Shown piece by piece: positions 25,729-36,147 of a stretch of 64,000 nucleotides of DNA; position 1 is the stretch's first letter, and the number at the start of each line of letters is the position of its first letter. Where the stretch lies: contig NZ_JAIUZI010000001.1 in NCBI RefSeq assembly GCF_020171285.1, forward strand, positions 186,001-250,000, in the 5' to 3' direction. The notes below the pieces were generated by a model, which was not told the DNA's origin, did no database searches, and saw only the letters and a list, made by a program, of their open reading frames with translations. The stretch comes from Seohaeicola saemankumensis (GTDB lineage: Bacteria; Pseudomonadota; Alphaproteobacteria; Rhodobacterales; Rhodobacteraceae). The translations under genes and the position numbers were made by a program.

Positions 25729-27024
25729 TTACTCCGCTGCCATCTTGGTTGTTCCGGCCAGGGCTTCGTCGGCTGCCTTCAGCAGGATCTCGAACCCCTT
25801 GCGCAACACCTCCTGCGACGTCGTCAGGGGCGCCAGCACCTTGACGACCTGGTCCTCGTTGCCCGAGGTCTCGATCACCAGCCCCATGTCATAGGCCCGG
25901 GCGCAGATGTCACCGGCCAGATCGCCGGAGCCGACATCAACCCCCTGCATCAACCCGCGCCCCTTGATCCGGCCCTCGGGCACCATCGCGGCCAGGTCCG
26001 CCAGCCGGTCGTGGATCAGCGCGGCCTTGTCCGCCAGGTCCTTCTGGAACCCATCGTCGGCCCAGAACTTCTCGATCGCGACCCGCGCGGTGACAAAGGC
26101 ATGGGTGTTGCCCCGGAAGGTGCCGTTGTGCTCGGCCGGGCCGAACAGGTCGTGTTCCGGCCGCACCAGCACCATCGCCATCGGCAGGCCAAAGCCCGAC
26201 AGCGATTTCGCCATCGTCACGATATCCGGCGTCACGCCCATCTCTTCAAAGGAAAAGAAGCTGCCGCAGCGGCCGCAACCGGCCTGGATGTCGTCGATGA
26301 TCAGCAGCGCGCCATGCGCCTTGGCCAGCTTGGCGACCCGCTGCACCCATTCCGGGCGCGCGGCGTTCAGCCCGCCTTCGCCCTGCACGGTTTCCAGCAG
26401 GATCGCCGCCGGCGCGTCGATGCCGCCCGACTTGTCCTTCAGCATCACCTCAAGGAAATCGGCGGTATCGGCATGGCCGCCGAAATACCCGTCATAGGGC
26501 ATCCGCGTCACGCCCTGCAGGGCCATTCCCGCGCCACCCCGGTGATAGCCGTTGCCGGTGGCCGCCAGCGCCCCGGCAGTCACCCCGTGAAACCCGTTGG
26601 TAAAGGCGATGATGTTGGTCCGGCCTGTTGCCTTGCGCGCCAGCTTCATCGCGGCCTCAACCGCGTTGGCGCCGGTGGGGCCGGTGAACATGACCCGATG
26701 GTCCATGTCGCGCGGCTCCAGGATGTGGCGCTCGAACGCGGCCAGGAATGCCGCCTTGGCATCGGTATGCAGGTCCAGCCCGTGGGCAATCCCGTCGCCG
26801 GAGATATGCGCGATCAGCGCCTCTTTCATGTCGGGGTCGTTGTGACCATAGTTCAGCGACGAACAGCCGGCCAGAAAGTCGATCCAGCTGCGCCCTTCGG
26901 CGTCGAACACCTGCGACCCGCGCGCGGTGGCAAAGGTCGCGGGCATCCCGCGGCAATAGGAGCGCGCCGCGCTCTCGCGGCGTTCGAAAATATCGGTGGA
27001 CGGGGCTGTCATATCCTTGGGCAT
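25729..27024 (-). CDS. ectB: Diaminobutyrate-2-oxoglutarate aminotransferase
   Basis: PLP enzyme (class III aminotransferase), 431 residues, converting aspartate semialdehyde to 2,4-diaminobutyrate. Conserved blocks are [51 protein letters not shown] and the PLP-binding lysine in [12 protein letters not shown]. Standard length. It lies 55 bp after ectA and 5 bp before ectC. Expected to be osmotically induced with the operon. Confidence 0.97.
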   Translation of the reverse strand: MPKDMTAPSTDIFERRESAARSYCRGMPATFATARGSQVFDAEGRSWIDFLAGCSSLNYGHNDPDMKEALIAHISGDGIAHGLDLHTDAKAAFLAAFERHILEPRDMDHRVMFTGPTGANAVEAAMKLARKATGRTNIIAFTNGFHGVTAGALAATGNGYHRGGAGMALQGVTRMPYDGYFGGHADTADFLEVMLKDKSGGIDAPAAILLETVQGEGGLNAARPEWVQRVAKLAKAHGALLIIDDIQAGCGRCGSFFSFEEMGVTPDIVTMAKSLSGFGLPMAMVLVRPEHDLFGPAEHNGTFRGNTHAFVTARVAIEKFWADDGFQKDLADKAALIHDRLADLAAMVPEGRIKGRGLMQGVDVGSGDLAGDICARAYDMGLVIETSGNEDQVVKVLAPLTTSQEVLRKGFEILLKAADEALAGTTKMAAE

Positions 27025-27079
27025 GGGGAAGTCCTTTCGTGAAACGAAGTTCAGCGGATCAAATTGTGGGGCAGGGGGA

Positions 27080-27613
27080 TCAGGCGGCGCGCGCTTGCGG
27101 TGCGGCCTGCGGCAGGGTGATCGTCACCATATGCTCGGTCGCGTGACGGCCCTCGAAATGGGCGTCACTTTCAAAATGCGGCGCATCGCTGATGCGGCCG
27201 CCGATCTTGCGGGCAAAGCCTTCGAACAGCGCCCATGAGGCGGCATTGTCGCGGGTGATCGTGGTCTTCAGCGCCGTGGCATCGGCACAGGCGTCGCGGT
27301 TGATCAGCTCGATCAGCATCGCCTTGCCCAGGCCAAGACCGCGTGCGCGCGGACTGACGGCAACCTGCCAGACAAACAGCGCGCCGCTGTCCGGGATCTG
27401 ATGGCCGGAAATCCAGCCGACGATCTCGCCGCCCAGTTCGGCCACCACGCAGGTGTCGCGGAAATGGTCGGCCTGCACGAGATTGCAGTACATGGAGTTT
27501 TCATCGAGCGGCTTGCAGGATTTTACAAGCGCCCAGATTTCCGCCCCATCCGTCGCATCAGGTTTACGAAGACGGGGCTTTCGCGTTCGGGTGAGGTCAC
27601 TGTCTTTCGGCAT
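27080..27613 (-). CDS. ectA: L-2,4-diaminobutyrate N-gamma-acetyltransferase
   Basis: GNAT acetyltransferase, 177 residues from ATG 27613 (CAGGACA site); a longer in-frame start at 27679 lies in the AT-rich promoter and is less likely. The motifs LRKPDATDGAEIWALVKSCKPLDENSMYCN and ARGLGLGKAMLIELI (acetyl-CoA loop) match EctA. It makes N-gamma-acetyl-diaminobutyrate for EctC. First gene of the ectoine operon; divergent from a MarR regulator across 237 bp of AT-rich DNA. Confidence 0.96.
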   Translation of the reverse strand: MPKDSDLTRTRKPRLRKPDATDGAEIWALVKSCKPLDENSMYCNLVQADHFRDTCVVAELGGEIVGWISGHQIPDSGALFVWQVAVSPRARGLGLGKAMLIELINRDACADATALKTTITRDNAASWALFEGFARKIGGRISDAPHFESDAHFEGRHATEHMVTITLPQAAPQARAA

Positions 27614-27689
27614 CGGTGTGTCCTGTGAAGCTAACTGCGAGGGTACGTAAAGTGCTTCAGGTTTATAATCAATAGGCAAAGCAAAATTT

Positions 27690-27800
27690 CACCCGTTTTT
27701 GCGAAAATCGCCATTTTATAATGAAAATCGGCGATAAGTGTGTTGTTATTGCTAAGCTTGACCTCAGTTTGTTATTTAATAAAGCTAAGCAATTTTGCGT
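27690..27800. promoter_or_regulatory. AT-rich ect/MarR divergent control region with inverted repeats
   Basis: This stretch is far richer in A+T than its surroundings. It holds ATCGCC and GGCGAT as inverted arms around ATTTTATAATGAAAAT-like sequence, and TTGCTAAGCTT (27749-27759) with its near-inverse AAAGCTAAGCAA (27781-27792), 10 of 12 positions matching. These are candidates for ectA and regulator promoters and for the MarR operator. Exact start sites cannot be told. Confidence 0.5.
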
Positions 27801-27850
27801 CGAAACTCGCTGATTGATGCCTGTCGGGTTATGGTGCAAAGATACCGCTC

Positions 27851-28354
27851 ATGACTTCGACACCGCGTGACCGCACCGACGATAGCCTGATCGCTCTGCG
27901 CCGCATAATGCGTGCGACAGAACTTTTCGCGCGCGATCTGGCCCACGCCGTGGGGCTGACCCCGGCGCAGCTGCGTGTGCTTCAGATCGTCGACGAACGC
28001 GGCAGCGTCACGCCCAAATCTCTGGCCAGTCAAATGGGCGTCAGCCAAGCCACCGTGACTGCGCTGGTGGACAAGCTGGTCTCCCAGCAGCTGGTAGAGC
28101 GGGTGCCGTCCGAACTGGACCGCCGTCAGACCAATGTGGTTGCGACACCGCTGGCCAGCGATCGCCTCAAGAACGCCCCCGATGCTCTGCAGCAAAGGTA
28201 TGTGCGTGCCTTTTCCGAACTGGCGGATTGGGAGCAGGCGCAGCTTGTCGCCTCACTGGAACGTGTCGCGGAAATGATGAACGCCAGCGAGGTCGATGCC
28301 GCACCCGTTTTGACGACGGGCGAAATCCGTGGCGGCCGGAAGGGACGGTTTTGA
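27851..28354 (+). CDS. MarR family regulator, likely of ectoine genes (EctR-like)
   Basis: A 167-residue winged-helix regulator. The DNA-binding domain reads LTPAQLRVLQIVDERGSVTPKSLASQMGVSQATVTALVDKLVSQQLVER with the wing SELDRRQTNVVAT. Position, divergent from ectABC-ask, is the same as for EctR1, the MarR-type repressor of ectoine genes in halophilic methylotrophs; the link here is by context and family, not by close sequence comparison. Likely autoregulated through the shared AT-rich region. Confidence 0.85.
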   Translation: MTSTPRDRTDDSLIALRRIMRATELFARDLAHAVGLTPAQLRVLQIVDERGSVTPKSLASQMGVSQATVTALVDKLVSQQLVERVPSELDRRQTNVVATPLASDRLKNAPDALQQRYVRAFSELADWEQAQLVASLERVAEMMNASEVDAAPVLTTGEIRGGRKGRF

Positions 28355-28436
28355 CCCGTCAGCTCGGTCGCGCTTGACGAACGCACGCCGAAAGCGCTTG
28401 GGGGGAAACAGTCATCCTAAACAGCGACACAGCTAT

Positions 28437-29930
28437 TCAAAGTTCCGCGTGCGAGCGATCCGCCTGGCAGTATTCCGTCAACGCGGCCTCGCAGCCGTCA
28501 CTCCATATCTGCGGTAACCATCGGCAAAACGCGTCTGCAAACCGCGGACTTTGGGCCAGGTCGCCATAGATGCGCGGCTGTTCCAACCATGCCGCCGGCC
28601 GCTCGCGGGCGGCCTGCGCGGCCTTCACCAGGTCGGACCAGCAAGGGTCATTCTCCGCGATCCGGGTGCCGTTTTCACGGGTGCCGGCACACATGCGTGC
28701 CCAGAGGGCCTCGGCCAGGGCAAGCCCGTCGACCGGGTTCCCGGCCGCCAGTTGGTCGCGCAGGATCGGCAAGACGAAGCCGGTGTGCCGGGCAGAACCG
28801 TCAAAGGCGACCCGGCGGGTGGTGTCGACGATCCGCGGGTTGGCGAACCGTGTCTCGATCAGCTCGACATACTCGGCGGGTGTCTTGTCCGGCACCGGGG
28901 CGACGGTGGGCGCGATCTCGGTCCGCTGGACCTTGGCAAAAAAAGCGCGGATCAGCGGATGTGCCATGCATCCAGAGATGGTTTCAATCCCAAGGATCTC
29001 GCCCGCATTCGCGAGCACCTGGTGACCCGCGTTGAGAATGCGAATTTTCATCGTTTCATAGGCGTGAACATCATCCGAGAAAGTGGCGCCGACCTGATCC
29101 CAGTCCGGGCGACCGGCACAGAAATCATCCTCGATAACCCATTGGCGAAACCTCTCATGCGTAACGACGGCCGCGTCGCGAATGCCGAATTCATGCGCGA
29201 GGGCAAGCTCCTTGGGCCCCGTGGCGGGTGCGATGCAATCGACCATCGAGTTTGGAAACGACACGTTGGCGGCGATCCAGTCCGCGAGATCCGGATCTGT
29301 CAGGCGCGCCAGCGAAATCACCGTTTGGCGCAGGATCGCGCCGTTGCCCTGCAGATTGTCACAGCTCATCCCGGTAAAGGGGCCAATACCGGCCTCCCGG
29401 CGCAGGCGCAACGCCGCGACAATGGCGCCAAAGGCGGTGCGCGGCGACGCGGGGTTGGCCGCGTCGAACTTGATATCGGGGTGCGCCGCATCAAAGCCGC
29501 CGGTAATCGGGTCCACGTAGTACCCGCTCTCCGTCACGGTCATGGCGACGATACGGATCGCCGGATTGGCCATCGCGCGAATGAGCGCGGCGTTGTTTTC
29601 CTGGATCGGCAGATAGTCGATCATGGATCCGACCACTTCGGCCGAGACCTGGTCAGGGTCGAGGGTGATCAATGTTGTCAGGCAGTCCTGCGCGCGCAGT
29701 TTTTCCCGCATTTCCGCATCATAAGGGCGCACACCGGCGCCAATAATGGCCCAATCCTGCGCGATGCCGACCTGCATGAGCCGATGCAGGTACCATGCCT
29801 GATGTGCCCGGTGAAAGTTACCGACCCCGATGTGTACGATTCCGGGCGTCAAACCGGTTCGATCATAGCGCGGGCGCGCGACGTTCAACCGGTCGAGTGT
29901 TGCGTCCGAAAGGGGGATCAGCTCATCCAT
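28437..29930 (-). CDS. mtlK: Mannitol 2-dehydrogenase
   Basis: Long-chain polyol dehydrogenase, 497 residues, oxidising D-mannitol to fructose with NAD. The nucleotide fold lies near IVHIGVGNFHRAHQAWYLHRL, and the catalytic region has RILNAGHQVLANAG with the active-site Lys/His of the family (METMKIRILN-like). Last gene of the smoEFGKS-mtlK polyol operon known from Rhodobacter sphaeroides; it overlaps smoS by 13 bp. Fructose made here is phosphorylated by the fructokinase at 36148-37074. Substrate range may include D-arabitol. Confidence 0.93.
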   Translation of the reverse strand: MDELIPLSDATLDRLNVARPRYDRTGLTPGIVHIGVGNFHRAHQAWYLHRLMQVGIAQDWAIIGAGVRPYDAEMREKLRAQDCLTTLITLDPDQVSAEVVGSMIDYLPIQENNAALIRAMANPAIRIVAMTVTESGYYVDPITGGFDAAHPDIKFDAANPASPRTAFGAIVAALRLRREAGIGPFTGMSCDNLQGNGAILRQTVISLARLTDPDLADWIAANVSFPNSMVDCIAPATGPKELALAHEFGIRDAAVVTHERFRQWVIEDDFCAGRPDWDQVGATFSDDVHAYETMKIRILNAGHQVLANAGEILGIETISGCMAHPLIRAFFAKVQRTEIAPTVAPVPDKTPAEYVELIETRFANPRIVDTTRRVAFDGSARHTGFVLPILRDQLAAGNPVDGLALAEALWARMCAGTRENGTRIAENDPCWSDLVKAAQAARERPAAWLEQPRIYGDLAQSPRFADAFCRWLPQIWSDGCEAALTEYCQADRSHAEL

Positions 29931-30687
29931 TGTCCACCGTCCACGTTATAGGTTTGCGCGACCACGTAGTCGGCAGCGTCGCTGGCAAGGAAGACAGCCA
30001 TTCCGGTCAGATCCTGTGCGGTTCCCATGCGCCCAAAGGGCACGGCGGCACCGACTTCGCGTTTCTTCTGGCCGGGGGCCTTGTTCTCATATCTGGCAAA
30101 GAACGCATCCACACCGTCCCAGTGTTCGCCATCCACGACCCCGGGCGAAATGGCGTTCACGTTGATGCCATGCTTGATCAGGTCCAGCCCGGCCGACTGG
30201 GTCAGGCTGATGACGGCGGCCTTGGTCGCGCAATAGACCGCGACCAGCGGCTCGCCGCGCCGCCCGGCCTGGCTGGCCATGTTGATGATCTTGCCGCCTT
30301 CTCCGCGTTCGATCATGTGGCGGGCTACAGCCTGCAAGGTGAAGAGCGTGCCTGCCACGTTGACGTCGAATACCCGGTCAAAGTCCGCGCGAGCGATCTC
30401 GACCACCGGGGCTGCGGTAAACAGGGCGGCGTTATTGATCAGGATGTCGATTTTTTCCAGCTTCGCGATGGTCTCCGATACGGCTTGGTCGATGCTGGTC
30501 TGGCTGGTGACGTCCAGTTCCACGGCGATCGCCGCATCGCCCAGGGCGTGGGCCGTGTCACGCGCCCTGCCGATGTCGATGTCGGCAATCGCCACCTGCG
30601 CGCCCTCTCGCACATAGGCCTCGGCAAATGCCCGCCCTATGCCCCGCGCGGCGCCGGTGATGAACGCCGTCTTGCCCGCCAGACGCA

Positions 30688-30691
<4 letters not shown>
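29918..30691 (-). CDS. smoS: Sorbitol (L-iditol) dehydrogenase, SDR family
   Basis: Short-chain dehydrogenase, 257 residues, likely oxidising D-glucitol to fructose. The cofactor loop [19 protein letters not shown], and catalytic Ser then YCATK pattern ([23 protein letters not shown]) are all present. Two ATGs (30691 and 30688) are possible; both follow GAGG. It overlaps smoK by 4 bp and mtlK by 13 bp. The order smoK-smoS-mtlK equals the Rhodobacter sphaeroides polyol operon. Confidence 0.94.
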
Positions 30692-31692
<1,001 letters not shown>

Positions 31693-31707
31693 GGGTCTAT
31701 TCTTTCC

Positions 31708-32538
31708 TTATTTGACGGCGCCAAAGGTCAGGCCACTGACAAGCTGCTTCTGGCTGAACCAGCCCAGGACGAGGATCGGGGCGATAGCCATCGTCGAGGC
31801 GGCGCTGAGTTTTGCGTAGAACAGCCCCTCGGGGCTCGAGTAGCTCGCGATGAAGGCGGTCAGGGGCGCCGCCTTGGCCGCAGTCAGGTTCAGCGTCCAG
31901 AAGGCTTCGTTCCAGGCCAGGATGAAGTTCAGCAAGAGGGTCGATGCAATCCCCGGCACCGCCATCGGCGTCAGCACATAGAGGATCTCTTCCTTGAGAG
32001 AGGCCCCGTCCATCCGCGCGGCTTCCAGGATCTCGCCGGGGATCTCGCGAAAGTAGGTGTAGAGCATCCAGACGATGATCGGCAGGTTCATCAGCATCAG
32101 CACGATGACAAGGCCGGTACGCGTGTCCAGGATGCCCAGCTTGATGAAAATCAGGTAGATGGGATACAGGACGCCCACCGCTGGAAGCATCTTGGTCGAC
32201 AGCATCCACAGCAGGATGTCCTTGGTCCGGGCCGAGGGCACAAAGGCCATCGACCAGGCCGCCGGCACTGCGACGATGATACCAAGGATCGTGGAACCAC
32301 CGGCGATGATGACAGAGTTCCACAGGAAACGCATGTAGTTCGAGCGCTCCATCACCACCGAATAGTTTTCCAGCGTCCAGTCGAACGCCAGGAAAACCGG
32401 CGGGTCCGAGATCGCCTGTGCTTCGGTCTTGAAGCTGGTAAGGATAGTCCAGAGGATCGGAAAGAAGATCAGCAGGCCGATGCTCCATGCGACGGCGGTG
32501 TTGATGATCTTGCGGCGTTGGGTAACAGCGCGGGCCAT
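31708..32538 (-). CDS. smoG: Polyol ABC transporter permease
   Basis: MalG-type inner-membrane permease, 276 residues with about six helices. The EAA coupling loop EILEAARMDGASLKEEILYVLTP is clear. ATG 32538 has a strong AAGGAG site. Pairs with SmoF and with the ATPase SmoK. Lies 10 bp after smoF. Confidence 0.94.
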   Translation of the reverse strand: MARAVTQRRKIINTAVAWSIGLLIFFPILWTILTSFKTEAQAISDPPVFLAFDWTLENYSVVMERSNYMRFLWNSVIIAGGSTILGIIVAVPAAWSMAFVPSARTKDILLWMLSTKMLPAVGVLYPIYLIFIKLGILDTRTGLVIVLMLMNLPIIVWMLYTYFREIPGEILEAARMDGASLKEEILYVLTPMAVPGIASTLLLNFILAWNEAFWTLNLTAAKAAPLTAFIASYSSPEGLFYAKLSAASTMAIAPILVLGWFSQKQLVSGLTFGAVK

Positions 32539-32548
32539 ATCGGTCTCC

Positions 32549-33415
32549 TTACGCGTCCAGGTTCTTGCCGACCGCGCGCATCAGAAAGATGGCGACGATA
32601 TTGGCCAGAATGATTGCATAGACACCGCCAGCGGATCCCAGTCCGACGTTCTGGCTTTCGAGCACCCGCTGATAGATCAGGTATGTCAGCGTTCTGGTGC
32701 CAAAGGCGCCACCGGTCGTCACGAAAATCTCGGCAAAGACAGCAAGAAGGAAAATGGTCTGGATCAGCACCACAACCGTAATGGCCCGGCCCAGATGCGG
32801 CAGAATGATGTAGCTGAACCGTTTCAGCGGCGGCGCGCCGTCCATTTCGGCGGCTTCCAGCTGTTCACTGTCCAGCGACTGGATCGCTGTCAGCAGGATC
32901 AGCGTGGCAAAGGGCAGCCACTGCCAGGATACGATCATGACGATGGATTGCAGCGATGCCTGGCTTAGCCACTCGATCGGGGCGGCACCAAAGAACTTCC
33001 AAAGATGCGCGAACAACCCGTTCACCGGATCCATGAACATATTCTTCCAGACCAGCGCCGACACCGTCGGCATCACAAAGAAGGGTGCGATCACCAGGAT
33101 CCGCACGATACCCTGGCCCCACATCGGCTGGTTCAGCAGCAGCGCCAGCAAAACCCCGAAAACAACCGTGATCGCAAGGACACCGCCGACGATGGCCAGC
33201 GTGGCCACAACCGATGGCCAAAAGGCGCTGGAGGTCACAAAGCGGACGTAGTTGTCAAAGCCGATCCACCCGAGGTCGCCGCCGCGCAGTGGCAGGTATT
33301 TCTTGAACGAAAACATCAGCGTCATGATCAGGGGGACGAGCATCCAGCCAAGGAGCAGGATCACCGCCGGCGCCATCATCAGGCGGGCCGCTGACCGGGA
33401 ATGTTGGGTTGCCAT
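32549..33415 (-). CDS. smoF: Polyol ABC transporter permease
   Basis: MalF-type permease, 288 residues and about six helices. The EAA loop QLEAAEMDGAPPLKRFSYIILPHL is present. The ATG at 33415 is chosen because GAGGAGG stands 7 bases before it; an ATG two codons upstream would be only one base from that site, and longer extensions to 33568 overlap smoE. A stem-loop in the 127-bp gap separates it from the binding-protein gene. Confidence 0.92.
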   Translation of the reverse strand: MATQHSRSAARLMMAPAVILLLGWMLVPLIMTLMFSFKKYLPLRGGDLGWIGFDNYVRFVTSSAFWPSVVATLAIVGGVLAITVVFGVLLALLLNQPMWGQGIVRILVIAPFFVMPTVSALVWKNMFMDPVNGLFAHLWKFFGAAPIEWLSQASLQSIVMIVSWQWLPFATLILLTAIQSLDSEQLEAAEMDGAPPLKRFSYIILPHLGRAITVVVLIQTIFLLAVFAEIFVTTGGAFGTRTLTYLIYQRVLESQNVGLGSAGGVYAIILANIVAIFLMRAVGKNLDA

Positions 33416-33489
33416 GGGCATACCTCCTCTGTTGATAGCCGCGATGCTACCTGAAACGGGGCCACTATTTAGAGAGAGTTGCTGGGGAA

Positions 33490-33522
33490 CCGGGGGCACG
33501 CAGGGAGTGGGCGCGCCCCCGG
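33490..33522 (-). promoter_or_regulatory. Intercistronic stem-loop between smoE and smoF
   Basis: CCGGGGGC (33490-33497) and GCCCCCGG (33515-33522) form an 8-bp GC stem with a 17-base loop. No T run follows. In many sugar ABC operons such hairpins protect the binding-protein mRNA or attenuate the permease genes, giving excess binding protein. That role is inferred from position. Confidence 0.5.
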
Positions 33523-33542
33523 GGAGGAGAAGCGGGGCGGAT

Positions 33543-34844
33543 TCAGTAACCGGCAGCTTCCATTTCATCGACCGTCAGCGCCTGGGCCTTGGCCAGCGCC
33601 TCGTCGACGGATTGTTGCCCGGCCAGCGCGGCCGAGAATTCCTGCCCGACCTGGCTCGCGATGCCGGCGAACTCGGGGATCGCCGCAAACTGGACGCCGA
33701 CATAAGGCACCGGATCGACGGTCGGATTGTTCGGATCAGCCGACAGAATGCTTTCCAGCGTCATCTTGGCAAACGGAATATCCTTGTAGTTCGGGTTCTC
33801 GTACAGCGAGGTCCGTGCGCCCGGCGGGACATTGGCCCACCCCTCATTGGCGGCAACCAGTTCGATGTACTCTTTCGATGTCGCCCACTGGATGAATTCC
33901 TTGGCGGCGGCTTCCTTCTGGGTTCCGGCGGGGATCGCCAGCGCCCAGGCCCACAGCCAGTTGGAATTCTTGCCCAGGCCATTGTTGGGTGCCAGGGCGA
34001 AACCGACCTTGTCGGCCACGGTGGAGTCCTTGGGGTTGGTCACAAAGGAGGCCGCGACCGTCGCGTCGATCCACATGCCGCACTTGCCCTGCTGGAACAG
34101 CGAGAGGTTTTCGTTGAATCCGTTGCCCGAGGCACCCGGAGGGCCAGCGTCGTTCATCAGGTTGATGTAGAAATTCAGCGTTTCTTTCCATGCGGGCTGG
34201 TCGAATTGCGCCGTCCAGGATTCGTCGAACCAGCGGGCGCCGAACGCATTCGACGTGGCGGTGAGAAAGGCCATGTTCTCGCCCCAGCCCGCCTTGCCAC
34301 GCAGGCAGATGCCATAGATCTCGTTGTCCTTGTCGGTCATCTTGCGGGCGGCGTCGGCGACAAAGTCCCAGGTCGGCGAGGCGGGCATTTCCAGCCCGGC
34401 CTTTTCCATCAGGTCAGTCCGATACATGATCATCGAGCTTTCGCCGTAGAACGGTGCCGCATACATGGTCCCGTCGTAGGAAAGACCGCCACGCATGGCG
34501 GGCAGGATGTCGTCTGCGTCATATTCCGCCGGCAGATCGTCCAGCGACACCAGCCAGCCGTTCTTGGCCCAGATCGGTGTTTCATACATGCCGATCGTCA
34601 TGATGTCGAAAGAACCGCCCTTGGCGGCGATGTCGGTGGTCACGCGCTGGCGCAACACGTTCTCTTCGAGGGTCACCCATTCCACCTCGTGCCCGGTCTT
34701 GGCGGTGAAATCATCGGTCAGGCCCTGCATGCGGATCATGTCGCCGTTGTTCACGGTTGCAATGGTCAGCGTCTCGGCAAACGCACCTCCGGCCATGACA
34801 AGCGTCACGGCGGTCGCTGCGTGCAATGATGTTTTGAATGACAT
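33543..34844 (-). CDS. smoE: Polyol ABC transporter substrate-binding protein
   Basis: Periplasmic sorbitol/mannitol-binding protein, 433 residues, with signal peptide cut near GAFA/ET (about residue 23). Contains the family-1 pattern GESSMIMYRTDLMEKAG and GLGKNSNWLWAWALAIPAGTQKEAAAKEF. ATG 34844 has GGAGGAAC. First gene of smoEFGKS-mtlK, preceded by a palindromic site that recurs before the LacI gene. The upstream in-frame codons to 34895 lack a signal and are rejected. Confidence 0.94.
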   Translation of the reverse strand: MSFKTSLHAATAVTLVMAGGAFAETLTIATVNNGDMIRMQGLTDDFTAKTGHEVEWVTLEENVLRQRVTTDIAAKGGSFDIMTIGMYETPIWAKNGWLVSLDDLPAEYDADDILPAMRGGLSYDGTMYAAPFYGESSMIMYRTDLMEKAGLEMPASPTWDFVADAARKMTDKDNEIYGICLRGKAGWGENMAFLTATSNAFGARWFDESWTAQFDQPAWKETLNFYINLMNDAGPPGASGNGFNENLSLFQQGKCGMWIDATVAASFVTNPKDSTVADKVGFALAPNNGLGKNSNWLWAWALAIPAGTQKEAAAKEFIQWATSKEYIELVAANEGWANVPPGARTSLYENPNYKDIPFAKMTLESILSADPNNPTVDPVPYVGVQFAAIPEFAGIASQVGQEFSAALAGQQSVDEALAKAQALTVDEMEAAGY

Positions 34845-34915
34845 CCTCAATGTTCCTCCTCGTTGGATGATGGCAATCAGCCTAGCCACCATCACAACGC
34901 GAAGTCAATTAAAAA

Positions 34916-34929
34916 TTTACGCGCGTCAA
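34916..34929. promoter_or_regulatory. LacI-type operator candidate before smoE
   Basis: TTTACGCGCGTCAA is 13 of 14 bases identical to the perfect palindrome TTTACGCGCGTAAA, with the central CG step typical of LacI-family operators. It lies 72 bp before the smoE start. A related half reappears at 36016-36029 before the lacI gene, which supports a shared regulator. Confidence 0.55.
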
Positions 34930-34960
34930 GAATATCGTTTTTTGGTTGTTTTCTGCATGG

Positions 34961-35992
34961 TTACGCCGAATCTCGCATGACGAGGCGCCCTTCGAACAGC
35001 ATTTCCGCACGGGTTGGCAGGCGCTCATCGACCTGCAGCATTTCAAACAGCGTTCTGACCGCACGATTCGCGATGGCCTCGTAATCTTGTGCGATGGTCG
35101 TCAGGGCGGGGCAGGTAAACCGTGAAAACGGGTGGTCGTCATGGCCCGCGATCCGCAGATGGCACCCCGGGCCGTGGCCGACGCGCAGATCCAGGGCATA
35201 GGCCGCCGACAGCATGCCGATGGCCAGCCGGTCGTTGCTGCACAGGACCGTCCTGGTCTTGAAGGCGTTCGACGCCAGAAGGCGACCGCCTTCGACCTTG
35301 CCGATCTCTTCAAAGTTCCATCCCTCACCCTCGGCTTGGAAGATATGCGGTGTCTGCCCATGCCGCTCCATGCTTTCGACATAGGCCTGGTGACGCTTGT
35401 TGGCATTGGGGTTAGAGGGGGACTTCATCTCGAAAAAACAGGGCGGTTCCCCGCTGCGGCACAGGTATTCAACCATTAAATCAATGCTTTGAAAGTTGTC
35501 GGTGCCAAAGTATGCCTGTCCGGTGTCGCTCATGTTGGCATCGAACAGAACCAGCGGAAAGTCTCGGTCAAACGCCTGCACCGCGTCCTTGTCCGACAAG
35601 CGTCCGAACGGGGCCAGCAGCACCCCGGCTGGTTTCAAAGACCGAAGCGACTCGAGGTTATCGCTCTCCATTTCGGGAATACCGTGCGAGCTAAGCAGGA
35701 TCGGGCTGTAACCGGCATCGATACAGGCCAGCTCAACCCGTCGGCCGATCTCCGAGAAAAACGGGTCCGCAAGGTTCGGCACGACAACGCCGATGTTCTT
35801 GGTCTTGCGCCGGTTCTGGTTCATCGCAAAGACGTTCGGGCGGTAGTCATGCTGTTCCAGCGCGGCTTCGATCTTTTGCCGGGTCGAGGGCCGAACGCTG
35901 TCAGGGTCGTTGAAATACTTCGAGACGGTCGGTCTGGAAATCCCGCTGACAGCTGCGAATTCTTCCATATTGCGAATTTTCGGCTGGACCAT
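34961..35992 (-). CDS. LacI family transcriptional regulator of the polyol locus
   Basis: A 343-residue repressor-type regulator. N-terminal helix-turn-helix NMEEFAAVSGISRPTVSKYFNDPDSVRPSTRQKIEAAL with the hinge YRPNVFAMN, then a periplasmic-binding-like sugar domain (IGVVVPNLADPFFSEI). It stands upstream of smoE on the same strand and likely controls smoEFGKS-mtlK and itself, responding to a polyol. The ATG at 35992 has no strong ribosome site. Stop is 117 bp from smoE. Confidence 0.92.
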   Translation of the reverse strand: MVQPKIRNMEEFAAVSGISRPTVSKYFNDPDSVRPSTRQKIEAALEQHDYRPNVFAMNQNRRKTKNIGVVVPNLADPFFSEIGRRVELACIDAGYSPILLSSHGIPEMESDNLESLRSLKPAGVLLAPFGRLSDKDAVQAFDRDFPLVLFDANMSDTGQAYFGTDNFQSIDLMVEYLCRSGEPPCFFEMKSPSNPNANKRHQAYVESMERHGQTPHIFQAEGEGWNFEEIGKVEGGRLLASNAFKTRTVLCSNDRLAIGMLSAAYALDLRVGHGPGCHLRIAGHDDHPFSRFTCPALTTIAQDYEAIANRAVRTLFEMLQVDERLPTRAEMLFEGRLVMRDSA

Positions 35993-36015
35993 TTTTCCCT
36001 AACTTGCCTATCTTT

Positions 36016-36029
36016 ATGGCGCGCGTAAA
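36016..36029. promoter_or_regulatory. Second candidate operator, before lacI
   Basis: ATGGCGCGCGTAAA shares the ten bases CGCGCGTAAA with the site before smoE (read on the opposite strand). Its left arm is degenerate. It lies 24 bp before the lacI start, a fitting place for autorepression. Confidence 0.45.
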
Positions 36030-36147
36030 GTATTGAAAAGATACTGAGGCCGGGGGTAAAACGTCAAGGAAATTTCCCGCCAACAACCGTCTTGGCGGCG
36101 GGAGACACGCAATGCGCTCGTTTCTGATACAGATAGCCGCGCCAGTG

